64,000 nt of DNA from Magicicada septendecula (GCA_034769895.1 CM068372.1:369043258-369107257), one strand, 5' to 3'; counted from the first letter of the stretch, positions 1 through 11,141 are shown. Notes: a model not told the origin generated them from the letters alone. A program made the numbers and translations.

Positions 1-66
1 CGACTATCTAAAACTGTTGCAATGGCGATCTACTCCAAAAATTATGCAGCAATGTACAGGCTAGAC

Positions 67-491
67 CAGTGGCGTAACTAGGATCTGCTCCCTTGGGAGG
101 GGGGGCGGAGACTGGCATGAAGGTTTAACTCACCATTTTCGTCAGGACAAATGAGACATTCAAGTTCTTCCTGTACCTATAGTTCGATAAATACATTTTA
201 TAAATTGTGCGGAAGGCTGTAAATATGTACGTTGTTTATCGTTTACCAAATGTACATAGATTTATTGTCATTATTAAGAAAACTCTAACAATATTTTATT
301 TAACTTACAAAAACTCAGAAACATTATTCATTTATCATTTACAAGCACATTCATTTAAAATATCATTTATTTTAACACATTCAACTGGCTTATAAATATG
401 TCTAGGTTAAGTAACTATGGAATTTTTAATAACTCTGGGCGAAGGAGATTTATCACCTGCCCCCCCTCCCCCAACAATAGTTAAGTCAGTG
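67..491. mobile_element. Decayed hAT-like MITE (tentative)
   Basis: The left end reads CAGTGGCGTAACTAGG and runs into a G-rich block. About 425 bp later the right end, read on the other strand, begins CACTGACTTAACTA and also runs into a G-rich block. CAGTGGCGTA-type ends followed by G-rich sequence are common on short non-autonomous hAT elements of arthropods. No coding sequence is visible inside and the 8-bp target duplication is not clean, so both class and borders are inference. Confidence 0.35.
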
Positions 492-670
492 TCTACCGTC
501 CTAGCAACCAGACAACGACATACCTACCCCACCCCCGTATCTTTCCTGTGCACATTTGAATTAACGAAACTTACTTCGTAAAACGAAAGGCGTATGTATA
601 AGATCTAATAATTCCCCTCTAACGTCTACAACAATACACACGGAGATATTTTTAAATTTCTCATACATTA

Positions 671-1602
671 TACGAGGGCTATTTTTTTTCCAACCTCCGG
701 TGAGTTGGCAAACCTGTTTCTGTTGTCATAGCAACATTCTGATTGTTGATTAATGTTTTTAGGCTTTGTTCTAACCTGTAACCACTGGTTTTATAGTTAT
801 TTTGTCTATAACTGTGGTGACGACAGTTTAATTATGGCAACTACAATTGAAATTGCCTCCAAGTGTAAGATTCGGTCTGTTATTAGATTTCTTCAAGCTG
901 AAGGCCATAGTGCTGCAGAAATTCATCTAAGGTTGTGTAATGTGTATGGAGAAAATATGACGAGTGATGGTTCAGTTCGGGAATGGTGTCGAAAATTTAA
1001 AGAAGGGCGAATTGATGTTCATGATGAAGGAGGGCAAGGAAGAAAGTCCGTGGCTACTGATGATGTTGTTGAAAGGGTACACAGGATGGTTCGAGAGCGC
1101 CGTCGTTTCACAATTACTAAATTTCTGCTGATTTTCCTGAAATTTCTAGGTCTGCTCTTTATGATATTCTTACTCAGAAGCTTAGATATAGGAAACTCTG
1201 TGCTCGGTGGGTTCCCAAGCAACTCACAGATGTCCACAAGACTCGAAGAATGGCCAGATTAGGCACCAAGCACCAATAGGCACCAACAGCCCAGACTTGG
1301 CACCAAGTGATTACCATTTGTTCACTGACTTGAAAAAGTGGTTAGGTGGTCAGCGGTTTGACTCCAATGATGAGTTAAAGTCCAGTGTGGCAGATTGGCT
1401 GACTACTCAGAAGCGAATTTTCTACAACATGGGCATAGAAAAGTTGGTGCCTCGCTATGATAAGTGCCTCAACAATGGTGGTGACTATATAGGAAAGTAG
1501 TTTACATATATATGAAATCTTTGTATATAATAAAATTATTGATGTCATTCATGTGTCTGTTTATTGGTCTATCGGAGTTTGAAAAAAAAAATAGCCCTCG
1601 TA
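671..1602 (+). mobile_element. Internally deleted mariner element with TIRs and TA duplication
   Basis: Terminal inverted repeats begin CGAGGGCTATTTTTTTT at 673 and end with the complementary AAAAATAGCCCTCG at 1600. They are flanked by TA at 671-672 and 1601-1602, the duplication typical of Tc1/mariner. The element is about 930 bp, against roughly 1.3 kb for intact mariners. It carries a broken D,D34D transposase, so it could move only if a related transposase acted on its ends. Confidence 0.9.
834..1500 (+). pseudogene. Mariner transposase, frameshifted with catalytic-core deletion
   Basis: The likely start is the ATG at 834 (MATTIEIASKCKIRSV), opening the paired helix-turn-helix DNA-binding region that runs to about 1120. 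The reading then moves to a second frame, where the linker motif YRKLCARWVPKQLTDVH is seen at about 1184-1234. A third frame holds the C-terminus, 1265-1500, with SPDLAPSDYHLF carrying the third catalytic aspartate. The stretch with the first two catalytic aspartates is missing, about 350 bp relative to a full mariner. Two frame changes plus this deletion make it inactive. Family assignment is firm; the subfamily is not resolved. Confidence 0.88.
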
Positions 1603-2130
1603 CATTAACCTTTGACAAAGAGTTCAGTATATACAGATACCGCAATGTAAAACTGTTTATAGACCGAGCTAAGGCCGGTGAATCGCTATAAACTGTGTTT
1701 ACAATTAGCTTAACGTATTTTTATAAGAAGATTGTTTTTATTTTTTAAACGAGTTTCTTGATAATTTTTTTTTTTAATTAAGTAAAATCGACAAAATGTT
1801 ATTTGACGAAGCCGATTTCCTTGTAAAAAAAATCGAAAGGTTGATAATGGAGAAATTTGGTTATTTTGTGTAATACGCCTGTCACGTTTGTCCAAAAACA
1901 TGTACACGTTTGTCAAAATATCGATATAGGCTACATGTCGCCGCCATATTGCTTTGGATTAATACATTACCTCACCCCAACAGGACGTATTTTTCACCCT
2001 ATACGCTATTACATTTACGCTAATCAAAACACGCTATTTACACTCTCTACTATTTTCAATGCGTGTTTTCTTTTTATTCATTAGTACACAGTATTGCTAT
2101 ATAGGCTTACTTACACATTACCTATACTAA
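1603..2130. other. AT-rich intergenic DNA, nothing recognised
   Basis: AT-rich sequence with short poly-T and poly-A runs. Small open frames on either strand resemble no family I know and are likely chance. Confidence 0.5.
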
Positions 2131-2866
2131 TAGTAAGCTCCCTGAACTGCTGAACTCGCTCGTTACTTTGTACAAACTACACTTATTATTACATTTATTT
2201 CAATATTAGATAATTTTTTAATTATGGGAAAAATCCCGACTACTCTATTCTTTTTTTTTAAGTAACATAACAATAACATAGCAAACAATCATACAGTAAA
2301 CACCAAAATTTTGAAACTTTCGGATTTGGGTTACTATTCCTTTTAGTCCGACATCCTGCTGGATTTTCACAATTTTTTCAAATTTTTAACCTCATTTTTG
2401 CGGTCACCAAAATTTTGAAATTTCCAAAACGTAACAATACATTCAGATGTTACTATTCTCTTCAACTGATACGCCATATACATTTTTGCGATTACATAAA
2501 AAGTTTCACCCACTTTGCGGGCCCTAACGTCCAAAAATTTTAAAATTTTCAGAAATGAACACTATATTTTGATTTTGATTTAAATTCCCTTTAATTTGAT
2601 CCGCCACATGAGCTGTTGCGATTTTTTTACAACTTTGCCGTCCAGATTTTTCCCTCCCACCTACCTAATTTTTAGGCGAGCAATCTAAAAAAAAAAGCAT
2701 TTTTTAGGGTAAAAGTAGTGACACGCACGTCCGAGTTTTAGGGAAAGCGATTAATGCATTCAAAACGTATCGTGAGACGTACCTCAAACACACAGAGAAA
2801 TACAGGTAGACAGACAGACAAATTCCAAACGGTCGAATCGAAACTGAGGACTCGCATAGCTCGTTC
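2131..2866 (-). repeat. Dispersed repeat family A, copy 1
   Basis: Shares ordered blocks with copies near 4231-4915, 25441-26285, 26985-27105, 35068-35625 and 62333-63300. Read on the minus strand it starts with the block CGAGCTATGCGAGTCCTCAG (rev. comp. near 2845-2866), passes GAAAATCCAGCAGGATGTC (rev. comp. near 2347-2365), and ends at a GAGCGAGTTCAGCAGTTCAG block near 2140-2160. No coding potential or terminal inverted repeat is evident, and I do not recognise the family. Confidence 0.65.
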
Positions 2867-2939
2867 GACTAACACGGCTTGTTTAGTCAGTGGGTTATAT
2901 TTGATAAGTTTTTAAGCATTTCAGCAAACAGAACCCTCT

Positions 2940-3218
2940 TTCCCAATGAGTTTCTCCAAAGGAACTGAACATGTAAGAATTCAACAAATATCTAAGCGTC
3001 CCGCTGCTCTTATGCCGCCTTCCTTTGCTATTTTCCGTAGTACCATGTTCTGTGTGTGAGCACTGGTGGCTGGGTCCATAAAATTGTTCCAACGGTAAAT
3101 CGTTTCATGGTGATGCCCCAAAGCAGTCAAGCCGAAATAACCGCGCAATTCTTGGACGCTATAACCGTCCTCAGAGCAATCCACTGTTGAACAACCGGGA
3201 GGACTGTTTCTTCCAACC
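2940..3218 (-). pseudogene. Merlin (IS1016/ISXO2-type DDE) transposase fragment
   Basis: Three minus-strand frames join into the C-terminal half of an IS1595/ISXO2-type DDE transposase, the eukaryotic Merlin superfamily. The first piece is LEETVLPVVQQWI. The second is ELRGYFGLTALGHHHETIY followed by NFMDPATSAHTQNM, the family's conserved NFVDP-TGAHTQNIE region. The third is YLLNSYMF. Two frameshifts separate them, and the N-terminal half is absent upstream. A TTTTCTATAG acceptor-like string precedes the segment, but the match to Merlin explains the reading better than a host exon. Confidence 0.6.
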
Positions 3219-4230
3219 TATAGAAAATTAAAGTTAAAAAAGTCTTTTTCGGTGTGTCGTGTAACTCATAAGGTAACACCCATGAATTTTGCTATATTAG
3301 ATGTAACAAAATTCATAAAATGCCAATTACATGATCGGTCGATATATCGATGTTTTGCACAAAGTGTTACCAACTTAACGTATAGGGTGTACGGCACAAA
3401 GTATCGGTCTTTGGCCAGTTAGCGACTAGAATTGTGCCAGAAGTAAGCAGGCGACGGCGACGCGTTACCGACACAGGTCAGTTGTGTAAACTGTGACTGT
3501 GTAAACCGAGGTCACCGGTTTGACACCCAAGACTGAGTTTCCATTTCGCCGCATCATTTGACGCCAGTTCTGCGGTCGTGAACTACAGCAAATATTTAGT
3601 ATTATACAAAAACAACTTTGATTAAAAAAAAAGAAAAACATAAAATTCCATCACGTAAAATCTGTGTTACAAGCAAAGAAAATGTAAAGCGAAAGAAGAA
3701 AATATAATAATTTTGTATTGACTAGTTCAGTAGGCATTCTGTAAGTTCGATTAGCAAAAGAGTAAAAGTTCGATAAAGAAATAATATTTCAGTTTTCATT
3801 TCAGCGACTCTGTGGGCGATATGTTAAGAGTTAGTTCACGATGTTTAGCTATTACTAAAGTCAATAGAAATTAATTAGAATGAATGTCCTAAATCAAAAA
3901 TACTCTGAAGAAACGTTCCGTATTCCCGGCAAAATAGATATAATAATAATAATAATAAAATTTATTGATACTACAAAACTTTTAATACATAACTTAAATT
4001 ATTATGTTAAATAAATATATGCATAATAATTAAAACATTAAATTAAATAACTTGTCTTAATGTGTCTTACTGTCTTAGTTATAGTTAGGCTTGCGTACTC
4101 TGGATAGTGCAGTATGATGTGTTTTATAGCTAAAGATATTATTTAATTGCCATCTTTACAACATGCAAGCAGCCCTTTACACATGTGTGTGCAAAATATT
4201 TTTATAAATAAAATTTTCGCAAAGAAGACA
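3219..4230. other. Intergenic DNA, nothing recognised
   Basis: AT-rich sequence with a modestly GC-richer patch at about 3400-3590 and a short (AAT)n tract at 3940-3958. No coding sequence or repeat family was identified. Confidence 0.45.
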
Positions 4231-4915
4231 TTTTACTCAAGATCATACGGGTAATTCAAAATGTTTAAATTGTGGGACATCTGGCTGCAAAAAATGGATA
4301 AAAAGTTGCAAAAATTGCGCAAATGTTAGACTAAAACAATTGGTGGGTGTTAGACTAAAACAATTTTACTCAAACTCTCAATATAGGCCTACTGTTCAGT
4401 TTTGGAGAGTACAAACTTCTAAGGCACCCGAACGAGAAAACAATAAAAAATTTCGAAAAACTTTTGAAAATCCATACAGGGTATCAAGACAAAAATGGAA
4501 GCCAGCACTTTGAAAAAATTTTAATCGTCTAAATGGGGTATCAAAATTTGACCTTTATTTAAAATATGTACTCCCTGTTATTGATGATTTTACAAAATCA
4601 ATGTCTGTCAATGTCCCTAGCAAATTGTTTTGGACCTTCTTCATAAAGTCTGTAAGCTATGTTTACAAAAGAAAAACAGCATATTGTTTTCAGTTATTTA
4701 TATATGTGAATAATTGTAGATATAAGCCTACAGATTCCTGGGGTAACATATGCAACTATCTGATTGTGTATGGTCACGTAGATCATCTTCTTACGGCGTT
4801 TCCCGTAAATACAAAGAACGTTTCTAAATATTAAAAATTTATTGATTTGACTTTTTGTTTAATGCATCACGTTCTAAATTATGAGCGAGTTCTGCAGCTC
4901 AGGGAGCTTATTAGT
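4231..4915 (+). repeat. Dispersed repeat family A, copy 2 (partial)
   Basis: Shares the CATACAGGGTATCAAGAC-type block and ends with the family terminus GAGCGAGTTCTGCAGCTCAG near 4882-4901. The 5' half is divergent or missing. A short local duplication of GTTAGACTAAAACAATT occurs at about 4326-4363. Confidence 0.5.
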
Positions 4916-5280
4916 TGATAGTAGTCTACAAGAAACGTCAGAATTTCGATACCTAAACTAAGTATACAATTATCATAGGAAATGGAATAGCTGCATACAG
5001 CCTTACAGGCCTACACTGGAATATAGGCCTACTGTACATTAGGCCATGTTACTATACTCGTGTATGTATATTATATATGTAAATTTTAGTACCCGTTTCA
5101 CATTTAAAACAATAAAGGGTACTTTTACACCAGCGTTCGAGTCGCTGCGGTTCAACCGCGTCGATTTACCCGCTGGTTTGTGATTACTTTTACATCAGCG
5201 GTCCAACCACCGCGGTTGTTATTACGCGGTTCTCAAACAAACTACTGACTAACAACGAAAGTTGTGCTTCAGTTTGTACA

Positions 5281-5530
5281 GTGCTCACAATACTTACAGA
5301 CGTCGAGATTATCGCGGCTATATTGTTGTTAGAAAAAAAGAGAAAGAAGCGAAAGTATTGGGTGCATCCGTTCCTTTATAAAAGGCGTTCGATCGGCGAG
5401 TTTCATATGAGGGATAATAATTTGAGACATTATCCAGAAAATTGTTTTAATTATACAGAATGTCCATAAAAACATTTAATGAACTTATAAATTTGATTGA
5501 ATATTCCTTGCAACTTATGTTCCAAATAGA
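5281..5530 (+). pseudogene. PIF/Harbinger transposase, N-terminal fragment
   Basis: The reading KYWVHPFLYKRRSIGEFH, then DNNLRHYPENCFNYT, then in the next frame MSIKTFNELINLIEYS, follows the conserved start of Harbinger DDE_Tnp_4 transposases (WVHP...R...GEF...L..D...F..Y.RM....F..L...I). One frameshift lies near 5455-5460. Everything downstream, including the catalytic DDE core, is missing. The open frame has no ATG at its left edge, so the true start is unknown. Confidence 0.7.
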
Positions 5531-5862
5531 TTGTCTTTCTTGTACAAGTACAATAAACATTTCTGTATCAAATATTAGACCTACTATACTGCTTCTAGTA
5601 CGATTTTTCGTTAACTAAAAATCACACGCACAACAGTATACGAAGCTTTGTGTGTATGGCTTACGAAAACCTACTGAAGAGAGAACCAGCGAGCGGTTCA
5701 GCCTCATGATGTAAACGCACAGGTTCCAACACTTGTGTTTTGTCGAGTCGGCGGCAGAACCGATAAGCGGCTGAGCCGCGACATGTTGCGTTGCGGCTGA
5801 GGTGCGACTGAACCGCCAACCGCGTCTCATATAAATACTGACATGTAAGACAGTGCGTTGAA

Positions 5863-6474
5863 GTCGCCGAGGCCACACGACAGTACAGAGACTTCAGACT
5901 CGGACTGAACAGGACTGCTCTCTTGGATTGCTCTCTTCAGCTCTCTCACCTGGACACTGCTTCAGCTTCTTGCTGCATTCGCCCACCTCGCCGTTGGACG
6001 AGGAATCGCCTTTCTTCTTCCAGGAAAGAAGACTCAGGAGCCAGCTGCTGCCAGTGAACTGAGTAGCTGGTAGAAGAAGCAGCTGGCCGAAGTTGCCCTT
6101 ATTAGGACCACCTGCGCCGGAAACCATCTTGCCGGACAGGAATAGAAGAGGACTGCTCTGGGCTCTGGTGAGTGCCGTATATCAGTGTGTAAACCCTAAC
6201 CTCCTCGCGACTGTTAGGTAGTGCTGCCCCGGACGATCCTTGCGAGCCCCCACCAGTGGTAAGTGAGCTTGGATATCGCCGGGGTAAAGGGACCAGTGGA
6301 CATCAGTCTTGGTAAGGACTGGTATCTAATGAAGCTGGTCGTTAGCCCAGCTCCTCCCGCATCGTCGTGAGCAGGGAAGTCGCGTGGGTAACCCGGCTTC
6401 GGCCGGACCCAAGATCCCTGGCGTCTGGCAGTGACCGCCTAGCAGTCCCTGCCCGGCAGCCACACTCGGCCAGC
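5863..6474 (+). promoter_or_regulatory. Jockey-clade LINE 5' UTR / presumed internal promoter region
   Basis: About 610 bp of G+C-rich, largely non-coding sequence between the 5' target duplication and the first convincing ATG of ORF1 at 6475. An in-frame open reading extends upstream to about 6367 from a GTG, but the ATG is a better start. Jockey-type elements carry an internal RNA polymerase II promoter at their 5' end; that role here is inferred from position only. Confidence 0.45.
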
Positions 6475-8450
6475 ATGCCCACTACGGGCAACGGCTCGAG
6501 TGCCGAGTCGCTCAGCTCTGCCTTGCCCCACGTGGGCGACTCGCCTGAATCGTCTTGGGCGATGGAGGCGGACGATCCTCTCCCGAACCCACTACCCCCT
6601 CTCCGGGTGGACGAGTCGGACGAATTCGCGACCGTTGGTCGGCGTAGACGCCCGACTAAGAAACCGAAGAGGACCCACTCAACCGGATCCGCTTCCTCTC
6701 GGAGCTCGGCCATGGACATCGGACCTTCTCAGGGCCAACAGGCTGCGGTTCCGACTGCTTCGGTAACAGTTCCGGCTGCTGCCGCTGTTGGTCGCGCGCC
6801 GCCCCTGTTCGTCCACGGGGTGTCCAATGTCGCCGCCTTATACAGGCGGCTGATCGCTGCCCACGGCCTGTCGGCCGACAAACTTGATCTCAAGCTGCTT
6901 GGCGGTGACACGGTCAAGGTTGTCGTCCGTCGGCTCGAGGACCATCGCTTGGTCGAGGCTTTCCTGCAGGCGCACAGCCTGCAATACCATACCTTTTCTC
7001 CTAAGCGAGTCAAGCCCTTGTCAGTAATTCTGCGTGGGCTTGACGCGCATACTGATCCCCAGGAGATCCTTTTGGAACTCCGAGAACTCGGGTACCCGGT
7101 GCAGACAATTTTCCGCCTGTTCACCAACTCAGAAACCGCAGACAAGAGGCGAGGCCGCAGACAAGATATTCCAACTGACGCGGCTGTTTGGCTTCCGCGT
7201 CAGGGTGGAATCCAGTCGTCCCCCGGGCAAGCTCGCGCAGTGCCACCGGTGCCAGAGGTTCGGCCATCATACCGACGTCTGTCGCAGTGCCCCGGCCTGT
7301 TTACGTTGTTCCTTGGGACATTCCACACAGGCCTGCACTGTGGCAGACAAGTCGCTGCATAAATTGTGGCCAAGGCCATGCAGCAAATAATATTAACTGC
7401 CCGGTCTACAAGGCGGAACTCCTGCGGAAGCAAAAGCCGCAGGGGCCCCTCCCGAAGCCAAGATATTCCAACTGACGCGGTTGTTTGGCTTCCGCGTCAG
7501 GGTGGAATCCAGTCGTCCCCCGGGCAAGCTCGCGCAGTGCCACCGGTGCCAGAGGTTCGGCCATCATACCGACGTCTGTCGCAGTGCCCCGGCCTGTTTA
7601 CGTTGTTCCTTGGGACATTCCACACAGGCCTGCACTGTGGCAGACAAGTCGCTGCATAAATTGTGGCCAAGGCCATGCAGCAAATAATATTAACTGCCCG
7701 GTCTACAAGGCGGAACTCCTGCGGAAGCAAAAGCCGCAGGGGCCCCTCCCGAAGCCAAGGCAGCCAGTTTTGCAGCTCCAACCACAGAGGCAGCCTAAAA
7801 CACAGGCTAGGCCGAAAACAAAGGCACAACCGGCACGGGGCGCGCCCTCTCCGGCTCCACCTCCAGCCCCTGCAAAGGCACAAAAACGAACCGTGTCGCC
7901 TTCTGTAGCAGAGACAAGCCCTGTAGCCGCCATCTCGGTTATGGAGCCGGAGAATCAACCCTCCACCTCCGCGGAACCACCAACTCCCGCCTCTGAACCA
8001 GAGGTAGCCTCGCCACCACTGCCACCTCCGCGAGCAGGCATCATTAAAATCAAAAACTCTAAAGGGATAACCACACCGGATGCTCGGCCCCGAGCTCCTG
8101 CCTGCCCACAGCCCAATAAAAGTCCTGCTTCCCGGTATAAGTCCGACGAAGCGCAACAGCGTACTTTTCCTGTCGCTCACTCAAAACCGTCTGCCCCTGG
8201 TCCTGTGGCTTCCACCACGACCCGATCTGCCGTAAAACCTGGTCGCTCTTACGCGGCCTCAGTTTCCAGGCAAACAGCCTAGTCCGTCATATCCGATGAC
8301 GCACAGTTCGTCCGCGACTTTCTGTCTGGCTACGATCTCAAGAAAGTCGCATCCACCTTCAGGTCCATCCGAGACCGCCTGGAAACTGCTGACCCAACTG
8401 AGAGATTCATGCTCTTGGTGGAAGCCTGCGAAGTCATAGGTCTTCTATGA
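6475..8450 (+). pseudogene. LINE ORF1 (Gag-like, PRE_C2HC plus CCHC zinc knuckles), frameshifted
   Basis: Begins MPTTGNGSSAESLS. The central part KPLSVILRGLDAHTDPQEIL matches the PRE_C2HC region found before the zinc knuckles in Jockey-clade ORF1 proteins. Knuckles follow: CHRCQRFGHHTDVC, CLRCSLGHSTQAC and CINCGQGHAANNINC. They bind element RNA in the retrotransposition particle. Frames change near 7150 and 7350, and the knuckle block is duplicated at 7163-7756. A TAG at 8280-8282 interrupts the last frame. Beyond it 55 further codons stay open to a TGA at 8448-8450, which overlaps the ORF2 start as ATGA. The long Pro/Ala-rich tail is typical of such Gag proteins. Confidence 0.85.
7163..7756 (+). 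repeat. 297-bp tandem duplication of the zinc-knuckle segment
   Basis: Bases 7163-7459 are repeated almost perfectly at 7460-7756, a period of 297 bp or exactly 99 codons. The unit starts at AAGATATTCCAACTGACGCG and ends at CCTCCCGAAGCC. It covers all three CCHC knuckles. Only one substitution was spotted by eye, so the duplication is young. Confidence 0.92.
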
Positions 8451-10906
8451 ACCGAGCCCTTAGACGAGACCTCTCACTCATAGCCGGGAATGCTAACTCC
8501 ATCGGTTCCAAGCATTCCGACCTTCTAGAATTCCTGGCTCGGTTCAAACCCGACATACTTCTCCTCACGGAAACTCACCTGACCCCGGCGAACCGGTTTC
8601 GATTACCAAATTACGTGGTCTATCGGGATGACCGAGTTGCCCGACTAGGAGGCGCACGGCGATCGCGGTGAGGACCTCCATAGGTCATCATCGTGTCGTT
8701 TTGCCGTAGCTAACCAACCTAGACTGGTATTTGGTCCAGGCAACCCACGTTCTTTCCGACACTACCTAACGCGGCTCCCGATGTTCTGGATATTGCGGCG
8801 ACCCAAGGAAATGTCTGCCCGGTCGAGGTATTCTCGCTTACGGAGCTGACATCCGACCACAACCCCATCTTGGTCCACGTCGCTACCCAGCACGCCTATG
8901 CACGTTCTGACAAGAAGAAGGTTATCGATTGGGACCGCTACGGCCCGGCCTTGTGCCGTAGATTGCCGCCAGCGACCCCACTCGATTCCGTTCGCCTCCT
9001 AGACAAAGCAGTAGCGAGAATCGAAGAGGCAATCATCTCGGCTATAGGCGTGTCTTCACGTACGCGAGCTGGTTTCACGCCTGACTGCCAACGCATCCCT
9101 GAGGAAGTCTCTCTTCTCGCTCGCGAGAGGAATTACTTCCGGAAACGTTGGCAGAGGACCCGTGATCGAGCCGATAAGGCAGCATACAATCGGCTCATAA
9201 AACGACTGCGTGGCAGTCTGAAGGCGTTCCGACGTAGCTGTTGGGAACTCGATGTCGCCCGAACGGGGGATGCGGACCCGAAAAGTCACCCGTACAGAAT
9301 ACCTTCCGCATTGACGGGACGGAGGCGACGACCTCCACTCTCCGCCATTGTTGGACCGTTCGGACGACTCCTGGGTCGCCCGGAGGAAAAGGCCGAGTAC
9401 TTGGGCTTGTGTTTCGAGCGACAGTTTGCTCCCAACCCGCCCATGGACTGGGACTTCGACGAACAAGTCGAGATGGCTGTGGAAGACTTTCTGTCTCTTC
9501 CGATCACGGCAGAGCCCGAACCCATCTCTTTGGAAGAGGTTTCAGATCGGCTCGCTGAACTTCAGCCAAGAAAAGCTCCAGGCCCGGACGGTGTTACGAA
9601 CACCGCTCTACGACTTCTTCCCGAGCCTGGAGTTCAATTCATGACTGATTTGTTCAACGCGTGTCTCAGACTGGTCTACTTTCCCAAGAAATGGCGAAAG
9701 GCGACGGTCATCGTGATCCCGAAGCAGGGAAAGGATGCCACCCGCTCTGACAACCTCCGGCCTATCAGCCTACTCTCCGCTACGTCCAAGGTTTTTGAGC
9801 GCCTCGTGCAGAGTCGTGTACGAGAACATCTAACCAACTTTGACGTGCTGGTCCCCGAACAGTTCGGCTTTCGTGTGGGGCATTCGACCACTCATCAACT
9901 GATGAGAATGGTGGAATGTGTCACGGAAGCCGGGTGTCGGAGAGAACGGACCGTTGGCTGTTTCTTAGATGTTGAAAAAGCCTTCGACAGCGTATGGCAT
10001 GATGGCCTATTATTCAAGCTTAGGGAAGTCCAGCTCCCGGACTGCTACCTCCATCTGGTTGCTAGCTTTCTGACGGAGAGGACCTTCTGCGTGAGAGTTG
10101 GAGATGCAGTCTCTTCCGAGAGACGAATCACAGCCGGCGTCCCTCAAGGTAGTGTTCTAGGTCCCCTTCTGTTCTCGCTCTACGTTAACGACGTGCCGAG
10201 ACAGCCTGGAGTCCAGATGGCCCTCTTTGCGGACAACACGGCCGTATTTACGGCCGATCGTCATGTGGAAAGGGCCGTCTTACGACTGCAGCGCCAGCTC
10301 GACACGCTCGTAGACTGAACTGAGAATTGGAGAGTGCAACTCAACGCTACCAAGAGTGTAGCCGTCGAATTCTCTAAGCGACGGAAGAACCCTGTTAGGC
10401 AGTTACGTATCGGCAGAACGTACTTGCGCTGGTCCAAAGAGGTCAAGTACCTCGGATTACACCTCGACCGTCGGCTCACCTGGCGTACCCACGCTCAGAC
10501 AGTTCATAAGCGAGCATCAGCTCGTCTGTGCGCACTGTTTCCACTCCTGATCAGCTCAGCCATGACCAGGAAATTGGGCAGGATGATCGTCGGCGCGTAT
10601 CTGCTGCCGGTCATTACCTACGCTTGCCCGGTCTGGGGTTACCTCGCCGCAATGCATAAAAAGAAGTTGCAGAGCGTCCTCGACAGGGGTCTTCGGCTAG
10701 CGGCCAAAGTCCCCAGTCGCTTCTCATCACGCCTTCTAAGGAGAGGACTTGGCGTCCGCTCCTTAGACGAAACATTCAGGCGGCTCGCACGCAAATTTTA
10801 TGCACGTGCGGCGAGGTTCCCAGACAATCCTCTAGTGGCTGGGCTGGGCAGGTACCGTATACGTCCAGGTGATTCGTGGAAACGCCCTCGGTGTATACTG
10901 CGCTAG
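8447..10906 (+). pseudogene. LINE ORF2: APE endonuclease and reverse transcriptase, inactivated
   Basis: Starts at the ATG overlapping the ORF1 stop. The N-terminus shows endonuclease motifs GNANSIGSK and LLLTETHL, a frameshift near 8655, then a jump at about 8735-8745 where roughly 90-100 residues of endonuclease are missing. The SDHNPI motif follows at about 8850. The reverse transcriptase is open from 8870: RKAPGPDGVTNTALRLLP, RPISLLSATSKVFERLV, FLDVEKAFDSVWHDGL, AGVPQGSVLGPLLFSLYVND, and ALFADNTAVF in place of the expected FADD, so a catalytic Asp is now Asn. A TGA at 10316-10318 probably replaces a Trp codon, and the same frame continues to the stop at 10904-10906. Confidence 0.9.
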
Positions 10907-11141
10907 TGTAGGCTATCACAACAGCCGAGAATCGGCCTGCTATAGAGCACACGCCCTACTTGGGCAGGGCCACGAGGCAGGAGCTCCAGAAGGTAGCTCG
11001 GAACTCAGATCCCGAGAGGTTCGTCTCTGCAACGCACAACCGCATAGCCCAGAGCGAAAGAAAAAAAAGTGCGTTGAATCTACAGCAGTCCGATCGCCGC
11101 GGTTGAACCGTAGCGACTCAAACGCTGATGTGAAAGTACCC

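Larger units (their letters stand above)
5863..11067 (+). mobile_element. Jockey-clade non-LTR retrotransposon (LINE), near full length, inactive
   Basis: A 5.2-kb insertion flanked by an 11-bp target duplication AGTGCGTTGAA at 5852-5862 and 11068-11078, with a short A-rich tail just before the second copy. It is noticeably richer in G+C than the surrounding DNA. Order: 5' UTR, ORF1 with zinc knuckles, ORF2 with APE-type endonuclease and reverse transcriptase, and a short 3' UTR (10907-11067). It lies inside a Harbinger element in the same orientation as its transposase remnant. Frameshifts, an in-frame stop in each ORF, an endonuclease deletion and a changed catalytic residue make it non-autonomous. 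Confidence 0.9.
5117..11141 (+). mobile_element. Deleted PIF/Harbinger DNA transposon hosting a LINE
   Basis: Inverted repeats of about 44 bp lie at 5117-5160 (GGGTACTTTTACACCAGCG...) and 11098-11141 (...CGCTGATGTGAAAGTACCC). The flanks carry TAA at 11142-11144 and TAA one base away from the left end at 5113-5115, fitting a 3-bp TWA target. A Harbinger transposase N-terminus lies inside. Subtracting the Jockey-clade insertion leaves only about 820 bp, so most of the transposase and the MADF/Myb partner gene are gone. Confidence 0.75.

Noticed and set aside
3219..3230. Host last exon on the minus strand, from the TTTTCTATAG acceptor-like string
   Set aside because: The following sequence reads as a frameshifted Merlin transposase in three frames, which a host exon would not do.
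5615..5878. Minus-strand open frames of 71-87 codons as genes
   Set aside because: They lie in GC-rich Harbinger internal sequence, overlap in two frames and match no family.
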